In this document: piece after piece, positions 42,760 through 53,485 of the stretch
Layout of the letters: every line of letters begins with the position of its first letter
Numbering within the stretch: position 1 is the first letter of the stretch
Assembly (NCBI GenBank): GCA_907163345.1
Contig: CAJQUN010000138.1
Coordinates: 1,054,001 to 1,118,000 of the forward strand
Length of the DNA: 64,000 bases
Direction of reading: 5' to 3'
Source of the DNA: Haberlea rhodopensis
Lineage: Eukaryota; Streptophyta; Magnoliopsida; Lamiales; Gesneriaceae
Position numbers and translations under genes: made by a program
The notes under the pieces: generated by a model
What the model was told of the DNA's origin: nothing
The model's input: the letters and a program-made list of their open reading frames with translations, nothing else
Databases searched by the model: none

Positions 42760-42764
42760 ACCAC
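42760..42764. repeat. Target site duplication of At1 (right), ACCAC
   Basis: Matches 36719-36723. Confidence 0.95.
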
Positions 42765-43188
42765 CGAACCGATAATCACAATAATACAATTCATAATTTA
42801 CAAAAATGTAAATGCTATGAAATATAAAAGATGCTCCCTGGATGGTATCACCCTCATCCGAGATTCCCTGTACTGTCCCTGTTCTCAAAACAACCACAAC
42901 CATCAAATTCCCAATAGTCAGTTAATCGTTAGGTTGATTAACAAATCCGTATGCTACGTACCGATATCATAATCAATAATATCAAATTATTAACAATGAT
43001 TACTGGTATTCCGTATATCTCACTTATGGTTCCGTAGTTCCATTTCATCGCTCGCTCTACAATAGCGGCATTTTATTCTCACGCATGCTCAACAGCAGTG
43101 GCGTCATAACCGATGTTCGCTCAAATGCGACAACATCACAATCATTGCTCGCTCAAAAGCGGCACCATTTAATTCCCAATGCATATAT
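42765..43188 (-). repeat. N2 5' LTR, middle part
   Basis: Aligns with N1 LTR 30900-31310 reversed (GGGACAGTACAGGGAATC against GGGACAATACAGGGGATC; ATGCCGCTATTGTAGAGCGA). Continues at 61309 after Gy4. Non-coding. Confidence 0.85.
43184..43188. repeat. Target site duplication of Gy4 (left), TATAT
   Basis: Matches 61304-61308. Confidence 0.9.
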
Positions 43189-43742
43189 TGTAAGGACCCT
43201 AGTTCCTTAAGTGCGGATTAAAGGCATAATCAGAGCTAATATAAATGATCAGAGTAAATTAATCGTGTTGAGGCGATGAGCCTAAAAGTTACATGCCAAA
43301 ATGAGGACTATCAATGGATTAATTACATTCCCCATCAAAAGAATGTTATCGATTATAGTTTTACACTACTCCTAGAGTAGACACTATACAAAATAATCCT
43401 GTTCTTCATCTACCAAAAGTGCTCTTCAAGCTCACGGTCTCAACCCGTATTAGCCCCCTTCATATCATGCCAAAAGTACCTACAAGGACAACCCCCAAAC
43501 ATGAGCAATGATATCATTCATATACAACACAATATGAATATAAAGCGTAAATGCATAATCATAATAAAACACTTCCTGTTTTTCCCATGCATTTCAAACG
43601 TTTCCCGTTTGCTTGTCCCTGTACCATAACTCATGAGTATAATCAATGGATTATTTTTAATGGTCTACACATGTCATGACACAATACCATCTCATCAAAA
43701 CCAAATACCGGTCACCAATCCCTAGTCTGTCCATCACAATGT

Positions 43743-43953
43743 ATTTTAATGCCCCTCGCTTATTTACATATAGGCGGCATAGAATAACCTCGCTTCAATG
43801 GACATGCGGTACTCCCACCCCTCGCCTCACATTGAGCGGCAAATATCCTTTCCTCGCCCTATATGACAACCACGCTCAAATGTAACATGCGGCGCTCCCA
43901 CCCCTCGCTTCACATTTAGCGGAACCAAAACAAATAGCGGCAAGCATTAAAAT
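43743..43953 (-). repeat. Branched inverted-repeat module, Gy4 3' LTR
   Basis: Arms ATTTTAATGC (43743-43752) and GCATTAAAAT (43944-43953) enclose five CTCGC...GCGG hairpin words. Copy in the 5' LTR at 50584-50794, where the left arm has one change (ATTTTAATAC). Confidence 0.8.
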
Positions 43954-44103
43954 CATGAAGGGATGACCACGACTCATGGGATGTGCACCAATAATCATAT
44001 GCATCTACAATCATCATGCATAATTCAACATGTATTTGCATCCACAATGCATACGCATCCACAATGCATAAACAATGAGTATATTAGATACATGTACCGT
44101 TGG

Positions 44104-44127
44104 TGCCCGTACGTCCTCTACGTACCT
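44104..44127 (-). other. GTACGT box, Gy4 3' LTR
   Basis: Minus strand AGGTACGTAGAGGACGTACG then GGCA. Copy at 50960-50983. Confidence 0.8.
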
Positions 44128-44280
44128 TTCCAAAAAGTAGGTGTGGTAGGACTTCAATTCCTTGGCTGTGTCGCCACCTGGGATGGCTCTACATATTCAC
44201 ACAAATCAATATTAGAACCCAATAATAGTCCGATACCAAAAATCCTACAATAAAATCCAAAAACACCATATTTTATAACT

Positions 44281-44492
44281 CGCGATCGATCGCGGCAAAG
44301 GGCCGATCGATCGCGAGATCACACTGCCCGAACATGAATTTTTGTTCCTTCGGCGATCGATCGCCACATTTGGCGCGATCGATCGCCACCCTCGCCGATC
44401 GATCGCCCAAACGTGGCGATCGATCGCCAAATGCTTCTGGAGCATACTGCCTCTTCGCGATCGATCGCCAAAAACGGGCGATCGATCGCCGA
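44281..44492. repeat. CGATCGATCG palindrome cluster, Gy4 3' LTR
   Basis: Eight GCGATCGATCGC-type sites. The second one (GGCCGATCGATCGCG) corresponds to the Gy5 insertion site in the other LTR. Confidence 0.95.
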
Positions 44493-44933
44493 GCCCTGTA
44501 TCGCGAAAAATCGCCATTAATGCTCCAAAACTTCATTCCAACCCATTCCAACTCCCCTACCAACAAACCAACAACATCAAATACATAATACCTTCCATAA
44601 ACTCTTTAAGCACCTCAAAAAAATCCAACATTAAACCAAAACCACAACAACCCAACACAAACCCATTTAAACCATTTCCAAAATCAAATAAAACACTACA
44701 AAATCAACAATGAGGCATCCATACCTCTTGGGGACTTCAAATCTCCCAATAAACTCCACAAATCAAGATTTTTGGAAGGGTTTCTCTCCACCTTTATGCT
44801 CCAACTCGAAAATAAGGGGAAAGGGTTTGTGGGAAGTGATTTGGGGAAAGTGAGGGTAAAGGTAGGGTGGGGTTGGGGTATAAAAGGGGTTGGGTTTTAA
44901 TTAAAAGCATTTCACAAACCCATGGTGTATAAA

Positions 44934-44945
44934 ACACCCCAACAT
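44934..44945 (-). promoter_or_regulatory. TATA-like site, Gy4 3' LTR
   Basis: Minus strand TTTTATACACC, within GGTGTTTTATAC as in Gy3. Confidence 0.45.
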
Positions 44946-45219
44946 GATATTTAAAAGGCATTTCACGAAAAAGCACCAAAATAAAAATTAAACTCATGAT
45001 TTCCAATTAATTGCTAACCATGGCAAATAAATCATGCTAATAACAATTTTTCCCAACATGCACACCATGCACCCTGAAATGCCCTCCCAGGTCACTCTAT
45101 CATGTGACTAAGCATTTCATAAGATAAATAATTCCAGCACATAATTAATCACCACCATAATTAACCATATAAATACAATTAATGTTCAAATTGCAATTAA
45201 TAATTTCGGGTATATCACA

Positions 45220-45236
45220 ATACTCCCCTACTTATA
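45220..45236 (-). other. Gy4 polypurine tract
   Basis: Minus strand TAAGTAGGGGAGTATT abuts the LTR; TTCGAGGACGAAATC lies upstream. Confidence 0.9.
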
Positions 45237-45253
45237 AGATTTCGTCCTCGAAA

Positions 45254-46351
45254 TCACATGCACTTACCCCCAAAAGAAACTAAACATAAACACATACCAG
45301 AGAATAGTTCCGGGTAGTGGTGCACCATATGCCGCTCCGTCTCCCGCGTAGCCTCCTCGACACCCCTGCGATCCCACTGAACCTTGATCATAGGTATCAC
45401 TTTGTTCCGAAGTCTGCGGTCTGCTCGATCCAGAATTCTAACAGGCCATTCCACATAAGACACATCGGACTCTAACTGAACTTCGGAAGGCTGTAACACA
45501 TGAGAAGGATCCGGCTCATACTTCCGCAACATCGATACATGAAACACGTCATGTATACCAGATAAAGAAGGCGGCAGAGCTAGTCGGTAAGCTAAGGTGC
45601 CAATGCGATGCAAAATCTCGTACGGTCCAACATACCTCGGAGACAGTTTCCCGCGCATCCCAAATCGCACAACGCCTCTGAAAGGCGAGATCTTCAAAAA
45701 GACTTTATCTCCCAACTGAAATTCCAACGGTCTCCGCCGTTTATTCGCATAAGCTGCCTGTCTGTCCTGGGCTGCTTTCATTTTCTGCCTTATCATCTTT
45801 ATCTTTTCTTCCATTTCCCGAACCAACTCCGGTCCTCCGACCGATTTTCGGTCCAAATCGTCCCAACACAAGGGTGATCTACACCGTCTGCCATATAGAG
45901 CTTAAAAAGGAGCCATCTGAATACTCGCCTGGTAGCTGTTATTATAAGAGAACTCTACCAAAGGCACTGAATCTTGCCAAGAAACATCGAACTCCAAAAC
46001 GCAAGCTCTCAACATGTCCTCGAGCGTCTGAATAGCACGCTCGGTCTGGCCATCCGTCTGAGGATGATATGCAGTGCTCAATCTAACTTCAGTTCCCAAG
46101 GCTGACTGAAGGCCTTCCCAAAAATGAGATGTGAATCGCGGATCTCGATCCGACACTATGGAAATGGGGATCCCATGCAATCTCACCACATCTCGAATAT
46201 ACAGTTGGGCCATCCTCAAAAAGGTGAAAGTCATGCTATAGGGGATAAAATGAGCTACCTTAGTCAAACGATCCACAATCACCCAAATAGCATCAAAACC
46301 TGAAGTACTCCTCGGCAGGTGAAGTCCATGGAAATGTGTTCCCACTTCCAC
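45254..46351 (-). pseudogene. pol: Gy4 integrase core, C-terminus and chromodomain-like tail
   Basis: Two frames: 45902-46351 with the core (DAIWVIVDRLTKVAHF, VSDRDPRFTS with the second Asp, DGQTERAIQ with the Glu), and 45254-45871 with GDKVFLKISPFRG and the tail RNKVIPMIKVQWDRRGVEEA. A single in-frame TAA at about 45902-45904 (a Glu codon in Gy5) divides them. Near 46330 a short deletion removes residues after SMDF. Confidence 0.92.
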
Positions 46352-46869
46352 TTCGGTATCTCCAAGCTTTTCAACTCGCCGCCAGGTCTCTGCCTCTCTG
46401 CCTTAACCTGCTGGCAGATCAAGCACCTCTTTACAAAAGCGACGACATCAAATTTCATCATTTTCCACCAAAACTGACCACGCAGATCTTTATACATCTT
46501 CTTCCCGCCTGGGTGGATGCTAAGTCTGCTACTATGAGCTCGCTCCAAGATCCTTCTACGCAACTTCGGCGTACTCGGAACCACCCAACGGTTACCCAAC
46601 CTCAAAGATCTGTCATCGGCCACTCTGAACTTCGTTGGCTGACCAAGATGTACTAAAGATAACCACCTCTGAACCTCATCATCTGACCTCTGAGCTCTCC
46701 TGATGTTCTCGTAGATATCTGGCTCAGCTAACAAGGTCGATACATACACAGGTGATGCATCTATGTCGAAGTCATAGCCCAGATGGCAATAGGAGGTCAT
46801 CATGGCTGACAAATGGATGACGTCCTCAGCAGAACTCCTCACTTTCCGGCTCAAAGCGTCTGCTGTCAA
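46279..46869 (-). pseudogene. pol: Gy4 connector and integrase zinc finger
   Basis: TADALSRKVRSSAEDVIHLS, connector, then the HHCC finger (AHSSRLSIHPG...KRCLIC) and SMDF with the first catalytic Asp, after which the frame is lost in the deletion near 46330. Confidence 0.9.
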
Positions 46870-47306
46870 ATTAGCTTTTCCGGGATGGTACTCATCTCAC
46901 AATCATAGTCTTTGAGTAAGTCCATCCACCTCCTCTGCCTCATGTTCAGCTCCGCCTGAGTGAATAAAAACTTGAGGCTCTTGTGATCCGTGTATATGGT
47001 AAATGAAGTACCATACAAGTAATGTCTCCAAATCTTCAGGGCGAAGATGATAGCCGCCAATTCCAAGTCATGGACTGGGTATCTAGCCTTATGCGGCTTC
47101 AACTGCCTTGATGCTTAAGCTACCACATGCCTATCCTGCATCAGTACACACCCAAGGTCCTGGAGTGACGCATCGGTATACAAAACAAATCTGGAGTTCT
47201 CCGTAGGGATCACTAACACTGGCGCCGTCGTCAAACGGTGCTTCAACTCCTGGAAGCTCTCCTCACAAGCTTCTGACCAAAAGAATGGTACTCCCTTCTG
47301 GGTCAA
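46866..47306 (-). pseudogene. pol: Gy4 RNase H
   Basis: 47115-47306 reads FVLYTDASLQDLGCVLMQDR and HVVA, then TAA (a Tyr codon in Gy5). 46866-47102 continues KPHKARYPVHDLELAAIIFA, YTDHKSLKFLF and loses frame at YDCEM. RNase H residues Asp, Glu and Asp are intact despite the stop and frameshift. Confidence 0.9.
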
Positions 47307-47804
47307 CTATGTCAACGGCTTGGCAATCTTCGAAAAGCCCTCGACGAAGCGTCGATAATAACCGGCCAAACCAAGGAAACTCAGAATCTCGGGCACAGAA
47401 GTGGGTGCAGCCCACTCCATCACAGCTTCAATTTTCCTGGGATCCACTGATATTCCGCTGCTCGATATGACATGCCCCAGAAATACTACACTGCTCAACC
47501 AAAACTCACACTTACTGAGCTTGGCATACAACTGGTGATCTCGGAGAATCTGGAGCACTGTCCTCAAGTGTTTTACGTGCTCTTCCTCGCTCCGGGAATA
47601 GATGAGAATATCGTCAATAAATACAATGACGAACTGATCAAGATACGGCTGAAACACTCTGTTCATCAAGCTCATAAAGACCGCTGGAGCATTCGTCACA
47701 CCGAACGGCATCACTAGGAATTCATAATGTCCATATCGAGTCCGGAATGCTGTCTTCTGTACATCTTCCTCCCTGACTCGAATCTGGTGATACCCGAATC
47801 TCAA
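47307..47804 (-). pseudogene. pol: Gy4 reverse transcriptase, palm and thumb
   Basis: FGYHQIRVREEDVQKTAFRT, FLVMPFGVTNAP and catalytic VFIDDILIYS, ending at KPLT before a TAG (Gln in Gy5). The 5' border is a TGA between LQGT and LYSKIDL at about 47816-47822. Confidence 0.93.
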
Positions 47805-47822
47805 ATCGATCTTGCTATATAA

Positions 47823-49300
47823 TCAGGTACCTTGCAACTGATCAAACAAGTCATCAATCCTTGAAAGAGGATATTTGTTCTTTACTATGGCTTTATTCAG
47901 TTGCCGGTAATCGATGCACAACCGCATCGAACCGTCCTTCTTCTTCACAAAGAGGACCGGTGCGCCCCATGGCGATACGCTCGGGCGTATATATCCCTTG
48001 TCAAGGAGATCTTGCAACTGTTCCTTCAATTCCCTCAACTCCGCCGGTGCCATCCTGTAAGGTGCACGAGAGATAGCGGATGTCCCCGGTAACAACTCGA
48101 TCCCAAACTCAACTTCTCTAGCCGGTGGAAATCCTGGAATCTCCTCTGGGAATACATCAGCAAATTCTGCTACCACTGGCACATCCTCAACTCTCAATTC
48201 CTTATTCTTCCCAGACGTGTCCACGGCATAGATGAGATAGCCCGTGTGGCCACGTTCCAACAGCTGAGTCATCTTGATCGCTGAAATCAAGGGAATCTTC
48301 GCACGAGAATCGTTGCCATAGAAAGTCCACTGACTACCCAAATCAGGTCTGAACTTCACTGTCTTCTGCCGGCAATCTACCACTGCCTGATATCTGTTCA
48401 GAATATCAATGCCCAAGATGCAGTCGAAGTCCGACATACCCAACACAATCAAGTCTGTATTCAACTCGTTGCCCTCAAAATAAATGAGGCAATCTGCCAT
48501 GAACTGATCAGCAACGACATTTCTTCCAGTGGGTGTCGAGACAAGGAGAGGCGTGGGTAGAGAAGACGTGCGCATATGGTGTCTCTCCACAAAGCCAACA
48601 GATACAAAAGAGTGGGAGGCACCTGTATCTATCAAAATAAAAGCAGGGTACGTAAATAAATGACACGTACCGGCGATCACCTCCTCTGGGGCTGCCTGGG
48701 CCTGCTCTCTAGTCAACGCATACACCTGTCCCTGGGACGGTCCCACTGTCTGACCTCCCGATGGTCGAGGCCCAAATTGCTGCCTCTGGTGTACTGTCCT
48801 GTCATCAAATCTCGGCCTGTTGCCCTGAAACTCTGACTGTCCTCCCCGGGTGGGGCAATACCGAGAGATGTGGCCCATCTTGCCACAGCTATAACAGGCA
48901 GGGCACTTATTCGAAGAATGTGGCCCTCCACAATTGTCGCACCTCGGCTCTCCCGGCCTATTTCCTTGCGTAGACCCTCGGTTGGCGGACCAATTGCTCT
49001 TCTTGTTCTCCTGCTTCTGACCAAAGAATTTCTTCCCACCGAACCGTGAAGATGAAGAGGCACCACGAGGTTTAAATGGCTCTCCCCGGAGCCTCAGGCT
49101 GTCATTAGTTTGCCTCTGTTGTGGTACTTGTGGTGGCACAGCACTAGGATAAGCACCCACTCCAATCTCGGTAAGCTCCGCTCTTGTGAGAGCATCATCA
49201 AAAGAAGTTGGGTTATTGGTGATAACCCGGTCAAAGAGCTCCGGTCGCAACCCCTTCATAAAATTCCTCATCTTTGCGTGCCATTGGTGGCAATGTGGGG
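47823..49300 (-). pseudogene. gag-pol: Gy4 gag C-terminus, protease and RT N-terminus
   Basis: After a frameshift near 49290 this long frame reads HAKMRNFMKGLRPELFDRVI, two zinc knuckles (CDNCGGPHSSNKC and CYSCGKMGHISRYC), protease LIDTGASHSFVS, then EEIPGFPPAREVEFGIELLP and RT start SPWGAPVLFVKKKDGSMRLC, ending at LQGT. It shows that gag and pol are a single frame in this family. Confidence 0.93.
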
Positions 49301-49813
49301 AACATACCTCAGCAACGAAGAGTACCGCATGGCATAGTCTGACACTGTCATGTTCCCCTGTTTCAAACTTGCAAACTCGTCCTCCTTCGTCTGTCTCGCC
49401 GCTGCGGAGAAGTACCGGTTTAGAAACCGGGTCCTGAAGAGTGTCCAATCAGTCACTGCACCCAGTGCTCTCAGCTCCATTACCGTGCTCCTCCACCACA
49501 TTAGAGGTTTCTTTGCTAACTGGAACTCAGCCAGCCTCAGCCACGTTGTAACAGCACAAGGAGCCGATACAAATATCTGCTCAAGTCTCTCCAGCCACTC
49601 CTCAGCTTCCTCTCCTGATTCTGTTCCCTCAAACCGGGGCGGGTTGTAAGACAAAAACTGAGTCAAGTTAATCTCACCGGGTAGCAATAACTGAGCCACT
49701 GGCTCCATGCCTACTGCTGGTGGAGGTAGAGGGTTCGCCTGTCCAACGCTAGCGTTCACGCTCCCAACATCGCCAACCTCTTCGTTAAGGTTCCCCGCAT
49801 TCATAGCAGCCAT
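49268..49813 (-). pseudogene. gag: Gy4 gag N-terminus
   Basis: Start ATG at 49813 (ACAGCATGGCTGC). Reads LLPGEINLTQFLSYNPPRFE, AEEWLERLEQIF and KEDEFASLKQGNMTVSDYAM to YVPHIATNG, then out of frame by an apparent 1-bp deletion before HAKMR. Confidence 0.92.
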
Positions 49814-50013
49814 GCTGTAACACAAAGGTTAACAACAATTCCAAAACAAATATATACATTTTATGCCGTTAGATAACATGAATGATAATAAGCATGTTAG
49901 TATAACAGAATATACATCAATATGCACCACATGCATAAACATGCTTCAAATGTAAGCACCTAGCCAATCATGCTAAGGCTACCCTTCAATCGTTCCCGGG
50001 TTCTCTAACCACT

Positions 50014-50025
50014 GCTCTGATACCA
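50014..50025 (-). other. Gy4 primer binding site (tRNA-iMet type)
   Basis: Minus strand TGGTATCAGAGC, four bases (TTAG) after the LTR. Leader 49814-50013 has no other recognised feature. Confidence 0.95.
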
Positions 50026-50029
50026 CTAA

Positions 50030-51164
50030 TGTATGGACCCTAGTTCCTTAAGTGCGGATTAAAGGCATAATCAGAGCTAATATAAATTATCAGAGTAAAT
50101 TAATCGTGTTGAGGAGATGAGCCTAAAAGTTACATGCCAAAATGAGGACTATCAATGGATTAATTACATTCCCCATCAAAAGAATGTTATCGATTATAGT
50201 TTTACACTACTCCTAGAGTAGACACTATACAAAATAATCCTGTCCTTCATCTACCAAAAGTGCTCTTCAAGCTCACGGTCTCAACCCGTATTAGCCCCCT
50301 TCATATCATGCCAAAAGTACCTACAAGGACAACCCCCAAACATGAGCAATGATATCATTCATATACAACATAATATGAATATAAAGCGTAAATGCATAAT
50401 CATAATAAAACACTTCCTGTTTTTCCCATGCATTTCAAACGCTTCCCGTTTGGTTGTCCCTGTACCATAACTCATGAGTATAATCAATGGATTATTTTTA
50501 ATGGTCTACTCATGTCATGACACAATACCATCTCATCAAAACCAAATACCGGTCACCAATCCCTAGTCTGTCCATCACAATGTATTTTAATACCCATCGC
50601 TTATTTACATATAGGCGGCATAGAATAACCTCGCTTCAATGGACATGCGGTACTCCCACCCCTCGCCTCACATTGAGCGGCAAATATCCTTTCCTCGCCC
50701 TATATGACAACCACGCTCAAATGTGACATGCGGCGCTCCCACCCCTGGCTTCACATTTAGCGGAACCAAAACAAATAGCGGCAAGCATTAAAATCATCAA
50801 GGGATGACCACGACTCATGGGATGTGCACCAATAATCATATGCATCTACAATCATCATGCATAATTCAACATGTATTTGCATCGACAATGCATAATCACA
50901 TATATACTCGCATCCACAATGCATAAACAATGAGTATATTAGATACATGTACCGTTGGGTGCCCGTACGTCCTCTACGTACCTTTCCAAAAAGTAGGTGT
51001 GGTAGGACTTCAATTCCTTGGCTGTGTCGCCACCTGGGATGGTTCTACATATTCACACAAATCAATATTAGAACCCAATAATAGTCCGATACCAAAAATC
51101 CTACAATAAAATCCAAAAACACCATATTTTATAACTCGCGATCGATCGCGGCAAAGGGCCGATC
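50030..51164 (-). repeat. Gy4 5' LTR, part 3' of Gy5
   Basis: Ends GGGTCCATACA at 50030. Contains branched module 50584-50794, GTACGT box 50960-50983 and the first palindrome of the cluster (51136-51151), then CGATC at the Gy5 junction. An extra ~30 bp near 50890 distinguishes it from the 3' LTR. Confidence 0.93.
51160..51164. repeat. Target site duplication of Gy5 (left), CGATC
   Basis: Identical to 60388-60392. Joining restores GGCCGATCGATCGCGAGATC as at 44303-44322. Confidence 0.96.
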
Positions 51165-51479
51165 TGTGATATCCCCGAAATGATTATTGTGATGTTAATC
51201 ATTTGAGTTAAATTATGATGATTTGGGTATTAATTCATGGGTTTGGATTAGTATTATTGGGGAGTTTCATTTCAGGGCGCATGTGATATATGTTGAGAAT
51301 TTGGGGGTTGTGGCTTGTTTATTTGGGGTGTGTGTTGTTTGTTTTGGGTAAAGCATGTTAACGGGAATTGAAGTATTTTATTGAGAAAATGCTATAAATA
51401 TCATGTGAGGATATTTTTATACATCGTGCTAAATACCGGGACCAAAACATAACACATCATACCACCCAACACCCAACCA

Positions 51480-51498
51480 CCCCCCCCCCCCCCCCCCC
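51480..51498. repeat. Poly-C run
   Basis: 19 consecutive C; 13 at the equivalent place (58378-58390) in the 3' LTR. Confidence 0.9.
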
Positions 51499-52386
51499 AA
51501 CCCATGCCAATCACACTGTGCCCAGGCTGACTTCCCATCCCACTTGGCTCAATCATTTGACCACTCTCAGCCATCCCAAATCTCGACCTTTCTCTCCCAA
51601 TTCCTCACCAGCACTTGCTAAGCAATAATCTGAGGAGCTTGCCTCTTTTCATCGCCTGGAAAGCCTTCAAAAATCGGAGCAAAGTAGGGTGAGAACCATG
51701 CTCTATTTTTGTTTTTAAACATGTTTGAGTACATGTTTTTAGGTGGCGAGAAAAAGGCATGTTAGATTAGGTTTCTTGAAACCTTTGATTTAAATGCTTT
51801 TATGGTGTTATTGTGAGGCTCTCTGTATTTTTCCTTGAGCATGTTGCATGTTTTATGTTGAGGATATAAGCATGTAAAGAAGGGTGTTCGGAAATCTGGG
51901 TAGGTGTATGCCCTGTTTTTCTGGGAAAATATGGTTAGGGAGTGTTTTTGAGGGGGTGGTATCATGCATGTTAGAAGGGTTTGTGGTGAACCTTCGATTT
52001 GAGTTTATGCATGGTAGTTTTGTAAAGCCCTTGGCATGTTTGTTCGAGCATGCTTTATGTTATATGTGATAGTTATTATAGCATGAAATGAAGTACTCAG
52101 GAAATCTGGAAATAAAATGTGTTGCCCTGTTTCCGAAAAGATGATCGAGTACTTGTGTAAATGGTCGTCGTTTATGCTTATGGGCTTATGTTTGGGGTGT
52201 AATTTTGGTATGAATACACTCAGGGCATTGTGTTGTAACTAATAGCATGTTGTTTTGGGCATGTTGTATGTCTTACATGTTGGATTTATGGGTGTGATTT
52301 CATTGTGTTGTACACTGGTGTAGAGCCTTCACAGGTAGCTACACAGCGCAGGGGATAGAGTCCTGCAACACACCACATTTTGGAAA

Positions 52387-52409
52387 GGTACGTAAGCGAC
52401 GTACGGGCA
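52387..52409 (+). other. GTACGT box, Gy5 5' LTR
   Basis: GGTACGTAAGCGACGTACGG then GCA; copy at 59504-59526. Confidence 0.85.
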
Positions 52410-52586
52410 TCCCAACGGTAACATGTACTTATGTTTGTCTGTGTGACGCATGATGAATGCAATGTGATGCATTAAGATTATGATACATGTTATTATGCAT
52501 TGTGTTGCATATTATGCATTGTTGTTGCTTATTGTGATGTGGGATAAAGAGGTGTATTCCACGAGTCAGGGCGATCACAGTTAAGG

Positions 52587-52747
52587 TTTTAATGCTTATG
52601 CTTTATCGCTGCGCATGTGGAGCGGGTGGGGGGAGGCTCGCTGGCACATGGAGGCGAGGTATACCATACTAAGCGAGGAAGAGATACCGCTAGTATGATG
52701 AAGCGTGTATGCGATACCGCTTGTTTGAGATTAAGAAAGCATTAAAA
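52587..52747 (+). repeat. Branched inverted-repeat module, Gy5 5' LTR
   Basis: Arms TTTTAATGCTT (52587-52597) and AAGCATTAAAA (52737-52747), perfect 11 bp. Inner words CGCT...AGCG as in Gy1. Copy at 59704-59864. Confidence 0.85.
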
Positions 52748-53275
52748 TAACTGATGATGACTGACTCAAGAAAAAGAGGAAATGTCATGACATTCATTTG
52801 TAAAGCCATACATTCATATAATGTGTTTTATTATGAACTATGGTACAGGGACAACCATTGGGCGTTATAAATGCGGGAAAATACAGGAAGTGCTTGTATT
52901 TAGGATTGTGCATTTATGCCTTACTTTCATATTATGTTGAATATGAATTGTTTTATGCTCACGTGTTGGGGGTTGTCTTTGTAGGTGCTTTTGTTGACGA
53001 GAACCAGGGTCGGGGTTGATTTGCTGAGATGTAAGGAGTGCTACAGGATTAGCATGATTAGAGAAATTTTTGTATAGCTTCTACTGGGTAGAGTAAGACT
53101 ATAATGTAGTGCCTTTGTAGGAATTGTGTTATTCCTTTTTGAAATATTTTGGTACTGTAATCTCTAAAGCTCAGGTTAATCAACACGATACGTTACTCTG
53201 ATATATTCACATGAATGTTTAGTTCTCTAAATTGCACCTTAGTGATTTGATGTGATAACGGGGTCTCACATTTAG

Positions 53276-53287
53276 TGGTATCAGAGC
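53276..53287 (+). other. Gy5 primer binding site (tRNA-iMet type)
   Basis: TGGTATCAGAGC, five bases (TTTAG) after the LTR. The 200-bp leader to gag contains nothing else recognised. Confidence 0.96.
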
Positions 53288-53485
53288 CAGCTTAGATAAC
53301 CAGGGAAGAGTGAAGGGTAGCCTTTAGAGACAAGTTGGCTAGGTATTCATTTGGGCATGCTTATGCATGTGATGCATATGGTTGTATAAGTGTTATACTA
53401 ACATGCTTTGAATATGATACTCTTGTTATCTAACGGCTTATATTATGAACTGCTTTTGGTATTTTGTTAACTCTTGTGTTACAGC

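Larger units (their letters stand above)
43189..45219 (-). repeat. Gy4 3' LTR
   Basis: 2031 bp. Minus strand TGTGATATACCCGAAATTAT...TAGGGTCCTTACA. Modules: TATA-like 44934-44945, palindromes 44281-44492, GTACGT box 44104-44127, branched module 43743-43953, TGCTCATGTTTGGGGGTTGT box (about 43483-43505). No gene. Confidence 0.94.
51165..53270 (+). repeat. Gy5 5' LTR
   Basis: 2106 bp, TGTGATATCCCCGAAATG...GGGGTCTCACA. A TTTTTATACATCG site near 51413 may be the TATA box. A run of 19 C (51480-51498), the GTACGT box (52387-52409), the branched module (52587-52747) and the GGGGGTTGTCTTTGTAGG box (about 52968-52986) follow. It lacks the CGATCGATCG block found in the 3' LTR between bases equivalent to 52302 and 52303. 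Confidence 0.95.

Noticed and set aside
44334..44713. Arg/Ser/Asp-rich open frames over the palindrome clusters (repeats of DRSP, RSIA, IDR), also at 26049-26309, 30105-30365, 60369-60719 and 61771-62246
   Set aside because: CGATCGATCG has no stop in most frames on either strand, so clusters create open frames by composition. Same words appear in unrelated LTRs and both strands.
47861..48076. Plus-strand frames opposite Gy4 pol and gag (e.g. 47861-48076, 48761-48973, 49110-49437)
   Set aside because: Shadows of the minus-strand gag-pol.
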